Below, in pieces: positions 24,604-35,412 of a stretch of 64,000 bases of DNA. Location: the NCBI RefSeq assembly GCF_900312975.1, contig NZ_LT990039.1:1054001-1118000 (forward strand), in the 5' to 3' direction. A program made the position numbers and the translations under genes. The stretch is from Massilistercora timonensis (GTDB lineage Bacteria; Bacillota; Clostridia; Lachnospirales; Lachnospiraceae). How positions within the stretch are numbered: position 1 is the stretch's first letter; each line of letters opens with the position of its first letter. The notes under the pieces are model-generated. The model was not told the DNA's origin, did not search any database, and saw only the letters and a list, made by a program, of their open reading frames with translations.

Positions 24604-24609
24604 TTTCTA

Positions 24610-24783
24610 ATGGATAAAAAACAGACAATTACAACCGAACGCAAAATAGGGAAAATCACCTATCTTGTTCAAGCGTTGCCGAGTGAAAAGGCAACCGATA
24701 CAATCCATAAAAAGATTGAGAAACTCATTGTAAAGGATTTGCAGAAAAAGCCCGGAAATCCGGGATTTTTAGCGTCCGAGTAG
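24610..24783 (+). CDS. tnpW: TnpW family transposon protein
   Basis: 57 residues (MDKKQTITTERKIGKITYLVQALPSEKATDTIHKKIEKLI...), start after AAAAGGAGG. This pattern of a short beta-strand pair followed by a helix matches the TnpW family that accompanies TnpX serine recombinases in Tn4451-like transposons. It is 77 bp upstream of the recombinase. Two relatives occur at 27218 and 51999, each also upstream of a recombinase. Confidence 0.8.
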   Translation: MDKKQTITTERKIGKITYLVQALPSEKATDTIHKKIEKLIVKDLQKKPGNPGFLASE

Positions 24784-24860
24784 TGCATTAGGCGGCGGGA
24801 TATGGTATAATGATAGCAACACATTATACCTGTTTATTCGGCTGTCGGAAAGGAGGACTA

Positions 24861-26757
<1,897 letters not shown>

Positions 26758-26952
26758 CTATTCCGTGGTTTCATTGTACCACGGAACGGCGGGGGCTGTA
26801 CAGCGGCAAAAGCGTTAAATTTGCTTCTTTACAGCTTTTCAATTTTCCGATTTTTATGGTATGGGTTGTCGTCCCATATTTGCAGTAGAAAAGTTCATAA
26901 CTCCGTGGTATACTCTGATTTAACAAAAAAATCAGAAGTTAAAGGAGAAAAC

Positions 26953-27153
26953 ATGAAGTATACAATAGATGAATTAACCGCGGCCAAAAGGCAAATTGAT
27001 TCAACTCTGCACAAGCTAAGAGAAACAGTAAAAACATTTGAATCAAAGGATAATTCCGAGCGTTATAAATCACAAATCACATTGGCAAAGAGAAGAATAA
27101 AAGCCTTTGAAATTGCAAATTATTTTATAGAGAATGAGATTAAGAATTGCTAA
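26953..27153 (+). CDS. Small helical protein, unknown
   Basis: 66 residues (MKYTIDELTAAKRQIDSTLHKLRETVKTF...), start after AAAGGAG; a TATACT box at about 26909 precedes it. It is almost wholly alpha-helical and charged, suggesting a coiled coil. It lies between the truncated recombinase and tnpW of the mobilizable transposon but on the opposite strand. A CCGTGGT/ACCACGG hairpin is at 26762-26785 and a terminator hairpin (AGCGG-CATG/CATG-CCGCT) at 27175-27203. No known function. Confidence 0.6.
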   Translation: MKYTIDELTAAKRQIDSTLHKLRETVKTFESKDNSERYKSQITLAKRRIKAFEIANYFIENEIKNC

Positions 27154-27217
27154 AGCACTTCCGATTTTCGTTCCAGCGGTCATGCTCCCTGGCATGGCCG
27201 CTTTTCCATGCCCCGGT

Positions 27218-27412
27218 TCACGCCGGATAAGTCGGCTCCTGTGTAGCAGCGGCTTCCGCTTCCAGTACCCGCGCCATTTTGTCGGCGGCTGTGGTTGTGG
27301 TGTCTTTCTTGAAATAGCCGGACACGACAAGGACGGAATTGCCCATGCGGATTTCCGTCACACAGTCAGGGCGGCGGGTGGTGCGGGTGTCGTGCTGCTT
27401 GTTATCTGCCAT
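27218..27412 (-). CDS. tnpW: TnpW family transposon protein
   Basis: 64 residues (MADNKQHDTRTTRRPDCVTEIRMGNSVLVVSGYFKKDTT...), ATG 27412 after AAAGGAG. The sequence is a clear TnpW: basic N-terminus, beta hairpin VTEIRMGNSVLVVSGYF, then a helix. It follows the DnaC-like gene by 14 bp and precedes the truncated recombinase, the usual order in these mobilizable transposons. Confidence 0.82.
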   Translation of the reverse strand: MADNKQHDTRTTRRPDCVTEIRMGNSVLVVSGYFKKDTTTTAADKMARVLEAEAAATQEPTYPA

Positions 27413-27426
27413 AGGCAATACTCCTT

Positions 27427-28269
27427 TCAGTCGGTAATCAGTTTCTTCATGCTCTCCATTTTCCGCTTGGCGGTTTCCTGCCGGAAGTTGTCGCCGGTAA
27501 AGCGTACCGGGACGCACATGGAAAGCAGGCGGTCATAAATCCGGGAATGGGCGGTGTCCTCCGGGTTGTGCAGGTCGTCCAGCGTAAGGTTGGTCGTGAC
27601 GATCAGCGGCTTGCCGCTGCGGTAACGGCTGTCAATCACATTGAACACCTGTTCCAGCCCGTATTCCGTCCCGCGTTCCATGCCGAAGTCGTCAAGGATC
27701 AGCAGCGGATAACGACAAAGGCGGGAAATGTACTCGTTGCGCCCCTCAAAGCTGGCGGCAAGGTCATTGAGGATAAGAGCAAAGTTCGTCATGCGGACGG
27801 GGATTTCTTTCTCCATGAGGGCGTTTGCAATACAGCCCGCAAGGTAGCTTTTCCCGGTTCCCACGCCGCCCCAGAACAGGCAGCCGATATTGTCGGCTCG
27901 CATATCCTCCCAGTGTTCCACATACCGGCGGACAATCCCGGCCTGCGGATTTCTGCCGTTGTCGTTCTCGAAAGTCCAGTCCCGCATGGTGGGGTCGGTA
28001 AAGCCCCGGCGTTTCAGTTCTTCCACGGTGTCAAGGTGTCTGCGCCGCTTTTCGGCGGCTTCCCGTTCCTCGCGGGCGGTTCTCTGGCAGTCGCACTCTG
28101 CCGGGTGGCGGTCGCGCCCGAAGATAGCGGCCTTATCCGGCGCAAAATAGGCTTCTTTCGGCTTGCGGCACTTGCCGCAGTACAGTAAACCGTCCTCGCC
28201 GGTGTAGTCCTCCGGCTCCGGGATGGTGGTCGTCATATTCTCCAAAACCGCGTTGATTTCATTCTTCAT
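27427..28269 (-). CDS. DnaC/IstB-like helicase-loader ATPase
   Basis: 280 residues from ATG 28269. An N-terminal region with CGKC and CDC cysteines is followed by an AAA+ domain: Walker A GVGTGKS (about residue 140) and Walker B LLILDDFGMERGTEYG. It would load a replicative helicase for plasmid-like replication of the element. Its start overlaps the RepA stop (ATGA), so the two are coupled. A RepA-DnaC pair implies the excised circle can replicate. Confidence 0.88.
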   Translation of the reverse strand: MKNEINAVLENMTTTIPEPEDYTGEDGLLYCGKCRKPKEAYFAPDKAAIFGRDRHPAECDCQRTAREEREAAEKRRRHLDTVEELKRRGFTDPTMRDWTFENDNGRNPQAGIVRRYVEHWEDMRADNIGCLFWGGVGTGKSYLAGCIANALMEKEIPVRMTNFALILNDLAASFEGRNEYISRLCRYPLLILDDFGMERGTEYGLEQVFNVIDSRYRSGKPLIVTTNLTLDDLHNPEDTAHSRIYDRLLSMCVPVRFTGDNFRQETAKRKMESMKKLITD

Positions 28270-29060
28270 AAACTCTCGCCCTCCTTGCATGAGTAGTCTG
28301 GTATGCCCTTTTTAGGGGCTTCCTTTTTGTCGTTCCCCGCCCATATCCGCAGGGCGGCGGCATAGTTCTGGTAGCTTTTCCCGTTGGCGGCAAGGTAGCG
28401 GCTCATTTCCTCGATGAACCGTTCCAGCCTGTCAGGGTACTCTGCCTGCAACTCGTCGTATTCGGTCTGTGACAGAAAAATATTTCCATATCGGCCATAG
28501 GGCGCGGACGGCCCCCCACTCACTCCCTTTGTTTGGCTCTCTGTAAGGTTGTTTATAGTAGTTTGGTTAGGGGACGGTTTTCCGACCATCATAAGGTCGG
28601 TTTTCTGACCATCAGTAGGACGGTTTTCCGGCTCTATGAGGGGCGGACTTCCGGCCATCAGTTGGTCTGAAAACTGTACCTGTGGCACTGGCGGTACTTT
28701 GACATAAAGCCGGTTCGGTGCGGAGAAGCCGCCCCGTTCCCGTTCCAACAGCCCCGCCGTGTCCAGTTCATTAAGCGCCCCCTTGATGGTGGTGCTGCCT
28801 TTATCCAGTATTTCTGCTATCTCCGCGATGGGATAGATAATATAAATCCTGCCCTCGTCGTCCAGCCACTTGTTTTTCTGGGAGAGGGTGGAACGGTCTA
28901 ACAGCAGCGAATACAGCAGCTTGGCGGTCTGTGAAATCTCCATTTTCAGCAGGAAACGGGGATACGGCAGATAGGCGGGCAGCCGCGTGTCTGCCCTGAT
29001 ATAATCAGCGATAGGATCACCTCCCTGTGTTCGGGTTGATTTTGGCGTATTGTCACGCAT
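28266..29060 (-). CDS. Replication initiator RepA (N-domain winged helix)
   Basis: 264 residues from ATG 29060. Residues 20-110 (IRADTRLPAYLPYPRFLLKMEISQTAKLLYSLLLDR...IYIIYPIAEIAEIL) match the RepA N-terminal winged-helix domain. The middle is rich in Pro/Thr/Asn, and the C-terminus carries the YPDRLERFIEEMSRYLAANGKSYQNYAAALRIWA segment followed by DYSCKEGESL, shared with the island RepA at 55287. It probably starts rolling or theta replication of mobilizable transposon C. Confidence 0.85.
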   Translation of the reverse strand: MRDNTPKSTRTQGGDPIADYIRADTRLPAYLPYPRFLLKMEISQTAKLLYSLLLDRSTLSQKNKWLDDEGRIYIIYPIAEIAEILDKGSTTIKGALNELDTAGLLERERGGFSAPNRLYVKVPPVPQVQFSDQLMAGSPPLIEPENRPTDGQKTDLMMVGKPSPNQTTINNLTESQTKGVSGGPSAPYGRYGNIFLSQTEYDELQAEYPDRLERFIEEMSRYLAANGKSYQNYAAALRIWAGNDKKEAPKKGIPDYSCKEGESL

Positions 29061-29132
29061 TAAAACGCCGTTTCCGGGGGAAAAGGATAAATGTATCGCG
29101 TACCCTTTGACACCCACGAAAAAAGCCTTGAT

Positions 29133-29519
29133 TTATGCGGGTTTGAAAGGCTCTAAAGCGTGACATCTCTGCCTTTGTTTCCGCTTTCTCTCGGCGGCTT
29201 TGATTTTCTTCATGCGCCCGGCGCAGTCGGGGCAGTATTTTCCCCGGTTGGATTTGGGGACAAAGGCCGCCCCGCAGACGGCACACCGTTTCCGGCTTCC
29301 CCGGCACAAGAGGGCTGCGGCCAGCTCCCCGTCAAGGGGCAGGACAGCCACACGGAACCAGTGGCACATGAGGGAAAAGGAAATGCTCTGGACGCACACG
29401 CAAGGCTCCCCGTCGTCCAATAGCAGGCAGTTCCCCTCATCGTAGTTACAGCACTCATGTACCAGCCGCCGCGCCCGCCGGTGCTGGCGGTAGTCCATGT
29501 GGGGCAGGTTATCGCTCAT
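29133..29519 (-). CDS. Cysteine-rich VLP domain protein
   Basis: 128 residues from ATG 29519 (MSDNLPHMDYRQHRRARRLVHECCNYDEGNCLLLDDGEPCVCVQ). Two cysteine-rich knots lie at 23-42, and a zinc finger CAVCGAAF...YCPDC at 79-99; a basic C-terminus follows. The VAVLPLDGELAAALL segment fits the Cys-rich VLP family found beside relaxases in Firmicute elements. It overlaps the relaxase stop by 11 bp. Likely an accessory DNA-processing protein, function unproven. Confidence 0.85.
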   Translation of the reverse strand: MSDNLPHMDYRQHRRARRLVHECCNYDEGNCLLLDDGEPCVCVQSISFSLMCHWFRVAVLPLDGELAAALLCRGSRKRCAVCGAAFVPKSNRGKYCPDCAGRMKKIKAAERKRKQRQRCHALEPFKPA

Positions 29520-31143
29520 GGCTCTGCTCCTTTCTGCGGTGCGGCTCGTCCCGGCGCAAAATCTGGTCGATGTTCCGCTTGACGGTCTGCAACTCCTTGA
29601 ACCGCTGTTTCTGTTCGTGATAGGTGTTATACAGGCCGTCTTTCTCGGAGATAAGCTGCTCGATCTCGGCCTGCAACGCTTTCCGGGCGGGCAGCTTGGT
29701 AATGCCATGCGCCTTGAAATACCGGGCTGCTGCGTCGGCTATGATAAAATCGCTCTCATGGGCCTGCCGGTATGCGGCGCGGGCTTTCTCGGATTTCTGT
29801 GCCCGCAGCCCGTCGCGGGCGGCCTTGGTCTGGGCGTAGGCCAACACCTGCCGCTGCAACTTCTTTTTCCCTTGCAGCTTCGTTTCCAGTGCTTTCAGTT
29901 CGCCGCTGGTCTGGCGCATTTTCTGATAGGCGGTGTCAACGGCGGCTTCTAACTGCTCCGGGGAAGTAAAGCCGTATTGCTGGTAGACGGACAGCGTTTT
30001 GGCGGCCTGCTTCAGATTGTGTATCTTCGCCCAGCGTTCATAGCCCCGGCCTTTGCCCTCGGCCATTTTCTGCTCAATGTCCACAAGCCGCTGCACTCCG
30101 TCCTGTTTCGGGGCGGCTATCTCGGCTCTGGCAACCTGCAAGCGGTCTTTTATGGTGCGTGGGGGATCGGGGGATCTGGCTGGCGCTTCGGCTGCTCTGG
30201 CGGCGTTTTGCTCTAAAACGGCAAAGACAGCGGCGCGGTCAAAATCGTCGCCCAGCTTCCGGGCGGTAATTGGCTTTGTCCTGTCCGGCGTGAGGTAGGA
30301 AAGCCGCCCCCGGCTCTCCTTGACGGTCACACCCTCCTGCAGCAACAGAGAGGAAAACTCGTCAAAGCTGGCGGCGGTGGCAAGGGCTTTCCGTAGGGTC
30401 TGCCGCAGCTTCTCCTTGTTCGTTTCAAACTTGGTCTGCCGGGGCGTGATACTATCGGCAATCATGGGGGCGTTCTGCTTGTCCAGCGCGGCCTGTCCCT
30501 TTTTCTGCGCCCAATACTCCCGGTCGGTGACGCGGTTCTTGCTGCCGTTCAAGAGGTCGATTTGATAAAGCCCCTCCCGGTGGCACATCTCCATGACTTC
30601 GGATTTGAAGTAGCGCAGGGCAGCGTCGGTACATCGGTGCTTGCAGCCGACTTTCGTATCGGCCGGCCTGTCCATGTAGGGCAGGAACGGCACTTCCTCA
30701 ATCCGCAGGCTGTTTATGACGATATGCACATGAATGTTGCCGCTGTGGTTATGCCCGTCCGGGTGGGTGCAGACAAGGGCCTGGTGGCCGGGAAAATGCT
30801 CTTTACAGAATTGTTCCCCCAACGCCTGCGCCCGGTCTACGGTCAGGCCGTTGTCCGGCCCGTCCCGCGGGTCAAAGCTGATGATGTAGTGGTGGCTTTT
30901 CACATCTTCCCGCCGCTGGTTTTTCTGATAGCGGAGATTGGCCCGCATACACGCAACGGCAAAATCCTCCCCGTCGCAGTTCAGCGTGGACAGCCGGTAG
31001 TCCTCGCGGGGGATAAGCCTGCCGGTTTCATCAAGGACGGGCTTCATGGTAAACTCGTCATGCTCAAAGAGAAGATATTGCTCGGCGGCTCCGTAGTCGG
31101 CGTTTTTAGAGTTGATATGCTTGAGTGTTGCCAACCGCGTCAC
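29509..31143 (-). CDS. Relaxase/mobilization nuclease
   Basis: 544 residues. The N-terminal 220 form the relaxase domain: HHYIISFDPRD near residue 85 and the metal-binding histidine triad in HNHSGNIHVHIVINS near residue 130. The tyrosine candidates lie near the N-terminus (Y17, Y23). The C-terminal half is a long basic coiled coil. It nicks oriT and pilots the strand in mobilization of transposon C. The start overlaps mobC by 38 bp in another frame. This relaxase class differs from the two MobA/MobL relaxases in the island. Confidence 0.9.
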   Translation of the reverse strand: MTRLATLKHINSKNADYGAAEQYLLFEHDEFTMKPVLDETGRLIPREDYRLSTLNCDGEDFAVACMRANLRYQKNQRREDVKSHHYIISFDPRDGPDNGLTVDRAQALGEQFCKEHFPGHQALVCTHPDGHNHSGNIHVHIVINSLRIEEVPFLPYMDRPADTKVGCKHRCTDAALRYFKSEVMEMCHREGLYQIDLLNGSKNRVTDREYWAQKKGQAALDKQNAPMIADSITPRQTKFETNKEKLRQTLRKALATAASFDEFSSLLLQEGVTVKESRGRLSYLTPDRTKPITARKLGDDFDRAAVFAVLEQNAARAAEAPARSPDPPRTIKDRLQVARAEIAAPKQDGVQRLVDIEQKMAEGKGRGYERWAKIHNLKQAAKTLSVYQQYGFTSPEQLEAAVDTAYQKMRQTSGELKALETKLQGKKKLQRQVLAYAQTKAARDGLRAQKSEKARAAYRQAHESDFIIADAAARYFKAHGITKLPARKALQAEIEQLISEKDGLYNTYHEQKQRFKELQTVKRNIDQILRRDEPHRRKEQSHER

Positions 31144-31504
31144 CTACTTTCTTGAGGACTTCATACTTGAGGACGGCAAGGTCGGATATGGCGGCGCGTA
31201 CCTCGCCGGAAAGGGTGTTGTAGGGTACGCCGTATTCGTTCAGATACCGGGCAATCTGATTGAGGTTGCCGCCGATCCTGCCGTACTCGGCTGTCAGCTT
31301 CCCGACAGCGGAAAGCAACTCGTCATTGACCGACGACACATGGACAACCGGGCGTATGGTCGCCCGCCGTATCGCCTGCCGGAGAAATTCGGACTGGCTG
31401 ATACCATAGGGCGCAAGCCGCGCTGTGAAGTCGGCATACTCATCTTCGGACAGCCGGGTTTTCACAACGCGGCTGCGGTGGGGCGTGTTGTATTTCTTTC
31501 GCAT
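31106..31504 (-). CDS. mobC: Relaxosome protein MobC
   Basis: 132 residues from ATG 31504 after AAAGGAGG. An N-terminal ribbon-helix-helix (VVKTRLSEDEYADFTARLAPYGISQSEFLRQAI) and the C-terminal GGNLNQIARYLNEYG segment match plasmid MobC. It binds oriT and helps the relaxase open the strands. It overlaps the relaxase gene, and inverted repeats that may be oriT lie directly upstream. Confidence 0.92.
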   Translation of the reverse strand: MRKKYNTPHRSRVVKTRLSEDEYADFTARLAPYGISQSEFLRQAIRRATIRPVVHVSSVNDELLSAVGKLTAEYGRIGGNLNQIARYLNEYGVPYNTLSGEVRAAISDLAVLKYEVLKKVGDAVGNTQAYQL

Positions 31505-31547
31505 GGTGTGACCTCCTTTCTCGCCCGTAAGGGCGCATGAGCAGGGT

Positions 31548-31567
31548 TTGGGGAAGGCACTCCCCAA
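31548..31567. other. Candidate oriT inverted repeat of transposon C
   Basis: TTGGGGA-aggcac-TCCCCAA 44 bp upstream of mobC; a GCCC/GGGC hairpin is at 31523-31534. Position next to mobC suggests oriT. The rest of 31570-31930 shows no gene. Confidence 0.45.
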
Positions 31568-31928
31568 CAAGTTTCCCGCGAGGGGCAAAACTGCAGAATT
31601 GCGGATTTTGGCACCGTGGTAGAAACTTGCTCTCCGTGACTGCAAACTTTCTCTCACTTCCGTCCGCCACTTTTTTGGAAAACTGCAACCACAAAAGTTT
31701 GTTTCTCTTTTTCTGCTACTACTAATCCTGTAAAGGGCATTCCTGCCCGCTTTCGCTAAAATGACACCGGACGCAGTGGTTTCTACCCGGTGTTGGAGAA
31801 ATCCTTTCTCTTTGCCCTCTACTACGGGTAAATGCTCCAAATGCCAAACACCAGGGCAGAAAAATTCCCTCCTCGCTTACTACTACAACCGGCAGGGGGC
31901 AAAATGGCCGGGAGCGGAGCCGGACAAC

Positions 31929-31964
31929 AAAAAAAGCAGTAAATCTTTTTCAAGACTTACTGCT
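31929..31964 (-). terminator. Leftward terminator after sigma/HTH pair
   Basis: Reverse-strand stem AGCAGTAA/TTACTGCT with seven T. Confidence 0.8.
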
Positions 31965-32001
31965 TTCGCTGGCCGCGTCGGTGGCGGCTGGTATTCAGTT
32001 T

Positions 32002-32214
32002 TTATGACTTGTCCGGTGGTTCGTCAAGCCGGAACTTGAATTGACAGTCAATTAACCGCTGCTTTACATAGTCCTCCACCTCGGCGTTGACCTGCCCGTT
32101 CACTTTTGAGAAATAGCGGATATATCCGGCGTAGTGGAGCAGGACAGCGTTCACGGCTTCTGGGTCGCCCTCACGGGCTTTGAGGATTGTTTCATAGGGG
32201 AGAAGTCTACTCAT
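32002..32214 (-). CDS. Helix-turn-helix domain protein (Orf8 type)
   Basis: 70 residues (MSRLLPYETILKAREGDPEAVNAVLLHYAGYIRYFSK...). Same type as the protein at 23909: a short N-terminal sigma-like helix pair with the GDPEAV-AVLLHYAGYI pattern and a downstream VKQRLIDCQFKFRL helix. It overlaps the sigma-like gene by 8 bp. Regulatory partner of that protein in transposon C. Confidence 0.8.
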   Translation of the reverse strand: MSRLLPYETILKAREGDPEAVNAVLLHYAGYIRYFSKVNGQVNAEVEDYVKQRLIDCQFKFRLDEPPDKS

Positions 32215-32629
32215 ACCGGCTCACCCCCATTTCTTCGCGTAGCCGCTGCAAGGCAAGCTGGATATGCCGCCCCGCTGTGCTGCGTGACCGGCCAATACAC
32301 GCGCCGATCACGCGCTGCGGCTGGCGCAGAAAGTAATAGCGCAGGATTTCTTCCCGCGTCTGCTCCGGCAAAACAGAGATCGCGTCGGCAAGGGCGGCGT
32401 TGCAGAGCAGGACGGTCTGACCGCAGACGGTAAATGGGTATTCCTCGTCCGGCTCCGACGCGGCAAACTGGACAAACTTCTCGTTCATCAGATAGTCAAG
32501 GGAAACTTGCCGTTCCCATTGCCGTTTAAGCTTCAAAATCTTGTCCAAGGCGGCACAGCGGATAACAGTCTTGCAAAAGGCGTTGTACCTGCGCTGGATA
32601 TATTCTTGATAGGCTATCTGGTCGGTCAT
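32207..32629 (-). CDS. Sigma-70-like regulator of transposon C
   Basis: 140 residues from ATG 32629, AAAGGGG upstream. The C-terminal region-4-like helix-turn-helix reads LPEQTREEILRYYFLRQPQRVIGACIGRSRSTAGRHIQLALQRLREEMG. It is the transfer-gene regulator type seen in Tn4451/Tn1549 relatives and is first of a leftward series sigma, HTH, (oriT), mobC, relaxase, Cys-VLP, repA, dnaC, tnpW. It therefore may switch on mobilization of the whole unit. Confidence 0.82.
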   Translation of the reverse strand: MTDQIAYQEYIQRRYNAFCKTVIRCAALDKILKLKRQWERQVSLDYLMNEKFVQFAASEPDEEYPFTVCGQTVLLCNAALADAISVLPEQTREEILRYYFLRQPQRVIGACIGRSRSTAGRHIQLALQRLREEMGVSRYE

Positions 32630-32786
32630 GGAAATTCCCCTTTCTGAATAATAGTGCGGGGCGGTGGCACTTCTTGCTGTCGCCCCTTGATTGCCTACCA
32701 GCAAAGGCGGGCGGGGCTGTCAACGGCTGCGCATATGCGCCGTTCATCTTGACCGTTGACTGGCTCGGCTGGGTTTGCTATTTACC

Positions 32787-32803
32787 CGACAAACTTGAAT
32801 TGA
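32787..32803 (+). repeat. Element B left att-like core
   Basis: CGACAAACTTGAATTGA; 14 of 17 bases match the right end and 15 of 17 match 18925-18941. The rest of 32630-33249 holds TTTCCCTTA arm-like repeats and the MATE promoter region but no gene. Confidence 0.65.
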
Positions 32804-33249
32804 GATTTCATGTATTCCAAGGAATTTAATAATTGTTATATTTTATTATCAAATATCTCTCAAGCCCTTGAAAACACTAAGTTTATCGCAGGTGAGCTTT
32901 CCCTTATTGTTTCCCTTGTATTATATTGTCCCACCAGTGTTTACGAACTCTGATAAGGGCAAATACAAGGGCAAGAAAATCCTATAAAACAGTATAACAC
33001 AAAATTAAAACGACATGGTGAACTGATTGAAATGCTTCTATTTTTTTAACGAATGATTGATTGAACGATAAGGAGATTTGATACGATGAGAACGATATTT
33101 GCAGAATACAATTCTTGACAGAAAATGTTAGCAGACTTATAATTATTCTGGTTTCAAATGATTCACAATTTTTGATGTACAATTTGATATTATAAATGAA
33201 AATACAGACATTTTGACACCTGAATTTTATAAAAAAGGAGTTTATCAAC

Positions 33250-34632
33250 ATGACACAGGAAAAACAAATGACAAATCCACTTGGTACCGATAGAATTTCC
33301 ACGCTGGTGGCACGTTTTGCTGTTCCAAGCATTATCGCAATGCTTGTCAGCGCCGTTTACAATATCGCTGACCAGCTTTTTATCGGAAATGCAGTCGGCA
33401 CGCTCGGAAATGCTGCAACCAATATCGCCTTTCCACTCTCTATGCTCTGCACTTCGCTGGCACTGCTTTTTGGGATCGGCGGAGCAGCAAGCTTTAACCT
33501 TCATATGGGCGCTGGACGAAAAGAGGAAGCTCCTTATTATATCGGCAACTCCATCACTATGCTGCTCTCACTCGGATTTCTTTTACTGCTTATCACCGAA
33601 CTGTTTTTAAATCCGCTGTTAGTGCTCTTTGGTTCCCCGGCAGATGTACTCCCACTGGCAGAGCAATATGTCCGCGTCACAGCGGTCGGTTTTCCATTTC
33701 TGATCTTAACCATCGGAAGCGGTCACCTGATCCGTGCGGACGGCAACCCGAAAATGGCAATGTTTGTCACAGTTTCAGGTGCTGTCATTAATATTGTCTT
33801 AGACGCACTGTTCGTATTCGGTTTCCAATGGGGAATGTACGGTGCTGCCTGGGCGACTGTCATCGGACAGATCATCTCCGCTGCGATCGCGATCCGTTAC
33901 CTCATGCATTACCACACTGTGACATTAGAAAAACAGCATTTTATCCCTTCCGGGAAAGTTCTCGCACAGATCTGTTCCCTCGGCATGTCCTCAGGCATTA
34001 ACCAGATTGCCATGATGATCGTGCAGATCGTCATGAACAACCTGTTAAAACACTACGGCGCACAGTCCGTTTATGGCGAATCCATCCCGATCGCCTGTGC
34101 CGGAATTGTCATGAAGGTAAACCAGCTTTATTTTTCTATTATTATCGGACTGTCCCAGGGAAGCCAGCCAATTGAAAGTTTTAATTACGGTGCAAAGCAA
34201 TACAAACGGGTGAAGGACGCTTTCCTTCTCGCAGCGTCAGTCGGTGCGGTTGTATCCATTATTTCCTTTTTGCTGTTCCAGCTTTTCCCGAGACAGATCC
34301 TTGGTCTGTTCGGAAGCGGAAGCGAAGAATATTTTGAGTTCGGTGTCAACTATTTCCGAGCCTTCCTGTTCTTCACCTGGTTAAACTTTTTGCAGCCGAT
34401 CTCCTCGATGTTTTTCAGTTCCATCGGAAAAGCGTACCAGGGAACTTTCCTCTCCCTGACCAGACAGATCCTGTTCCTGCTGCCGCTTATCGTTGCACTG
34501 CCGCATTTTTTCGGCATTATGGGCGTACTTTATGCAGGACCGATTGCCGACCTTCTGTCCTTTGCAGTCGGTCTTAGCATGGTGATCGTTGAATTCAAAC
34601 ATATTAATAAGCTGGAAGCTGAGCTGGCTTAA
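33250..34632 (+). CDS. MATE family multidrug efflux transporter
   Basis: 460 residues with 12 membrane spans in two similar halves (about 20-220 and 240-450). MATE features include the N-terminal FAVPSIIAMLVSAVYNIADQLFIGNAVG and the repeated NxxLNPL-type loops. Members expel cationic drugs with Na+ or H+. Start ATG after AAAAAAGGAG. It is the first cargo gene after the left arm repeats of element B, read rightwards and convergent with the PPK2 fragment. Substrates cannot be predicted. Confidence 0.92.
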   Translation: MTQEKQMTNPLGTDRISTLVARFAVPSIIAMLVSAVYNIADQLFIGNAVGTLGNAATNIAFPLSMLCTSLALLFGIGGAASFNLHMGAGRKEEAPYYIGNSITMLLSLGFLLLLITELFLNPLLVLFGSPADVLPLAEQYVRVTAVGFPFLILTIGSGHLIRADGNPKMAMFVTVSGAVINIVLDALFVFGFQWGMYGAAWATVIGQIISAAIAIRYLMHYHTVTLEKQHFIPSGKVLAQICSLGMSSGINQIAMMIVQIVMNNLLKHYGAQSVYGESIPIACAGIVMKVNQLYFSIIIGLSQGSQPIESFNYGAKQYKRVKDAFLLAASVGAVVSIISFLLFQLFPRQILGLFGSGSEEYFEFGVNYFRAFLFFTWLNFLQPISSMFFSSIGKAYQGTFLSLTRQILFLLPLIVALPHFFGIMGVLYAGPIADLLSFAVGLSMVIVEFKHINKLEAELA

Positions 34633-34641
34633 TATTATCCT

Positions 34642-35412
34642 TTACCCCAACACCTTCTCCAGCTCCTCCACAACGATCTTAAGAGCTTTGATCCGGGCAT
34701 ATTTCTTGTCGACAGACTCTAAAATATGCCACGGAGCATAGGAGGTGCTGGTCTTTTGGATCATCTCATTGACCGCTGTCTCATACGCATCCCATTTGTC
34801 ACGGTTGCGCCAGTCATCGTCTGTGATCTTCCACTGTTTTTCCGGTGTATTCTGTCTCTCATTAAAACGCTCAAGCTGCGTATCTTTGTCAATCTGCACC
34901 CAGAATTTGATGATCACAGCGCCCCAGTCGTGAAGTTCTTTTTCAAATTCGTTGATCTCATTGTAGGCGCGCATCCAGTCATTTTCACTGCAAAATCCCT
35001 CCAGACGCTCCACCATCACTCTTCCGTACCAGGTGCGGTCAAAAATAGCGATATGTCCTGTTTTCGGCAGTCTCGTCCAGAAACGCCACAGGTAATGTCT
35101 TGCTTTCTCATGAGGTTCCGGGCTTGCGATCGGATGAACTTCGTAACCGCGCGGGTCGAGCGCTCCTGCGATCCGCTTGATATTGCCGCCTTTTCCTGCT
35201 GCATCCCAGCCCTCATAGGCAATGATGACCGGCACTTTTTTCCGGTAAAGACGATTGTGCAGCTCACCGAGCCGGTTCTGCAATTCTTTCAGTTCTTTGC
35301 GGTACTCGTCCGTCTCAATCTCTTTGTCTAACGGCACTTCTGACAAAAGCGGCATTGGGACTAACGGGAAAACATTCTGCAAAAGAGGCACTGCCAGTTT
35401 CTGATTACTCAA
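34642..35412 (-). CDS. PPK2 domain: C-terminal half of polyphosphate:AMP phosphotransferase
   Basis: 256 residues with Walker A GWDAAGKGG (68-76) and Walker B IFDRTWYGRV (about 118). PPK2 enzymes move phosphate between polyphosphate and nucleotides. The first 30 residues (LLQNVFPLVPMPLLSEVPLDK) look like the linker that joins the two domains of full-length (about 500-residue) polyphosphate:AMP phosphotransferase, so this is the C-terminal half. It begins at TTG 35412 inside the last codons of DUF6040, with AAGGGG eight bases upstream, so it may be translated by coupling. Whether a lone C-terminal domain is active is unknown. Confidence 0.8.
   Translation of the reverse strand: MSNQKLAVPLLQNVFPLVPMPLLSEVPLDKEIETDEYRKELKELQNRLGELHNRLYRKKVPVIIAYEGWDAAGKGGNIKRIAGALDPRGYEVHPIASPEPHEKARHYLWRFWTRLPKTGHIAIFDRTWYGRVMVERLEGFCSENDWMRAYNEINEFEKELHDWGAVIIKFWVQIDKDTQLERFNERQNTPEKQWKITDDDWRNRDKWDAYETAVNEMIQKTSTSYAPWHILESVDKKYARIKALKIVVEELEKVLG

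Noticed and set aside
24152-24609. A group II or group I intron
   Set aside because: I found no domain V-like hairpin, no intron-encoded protein and no interrupted gene.
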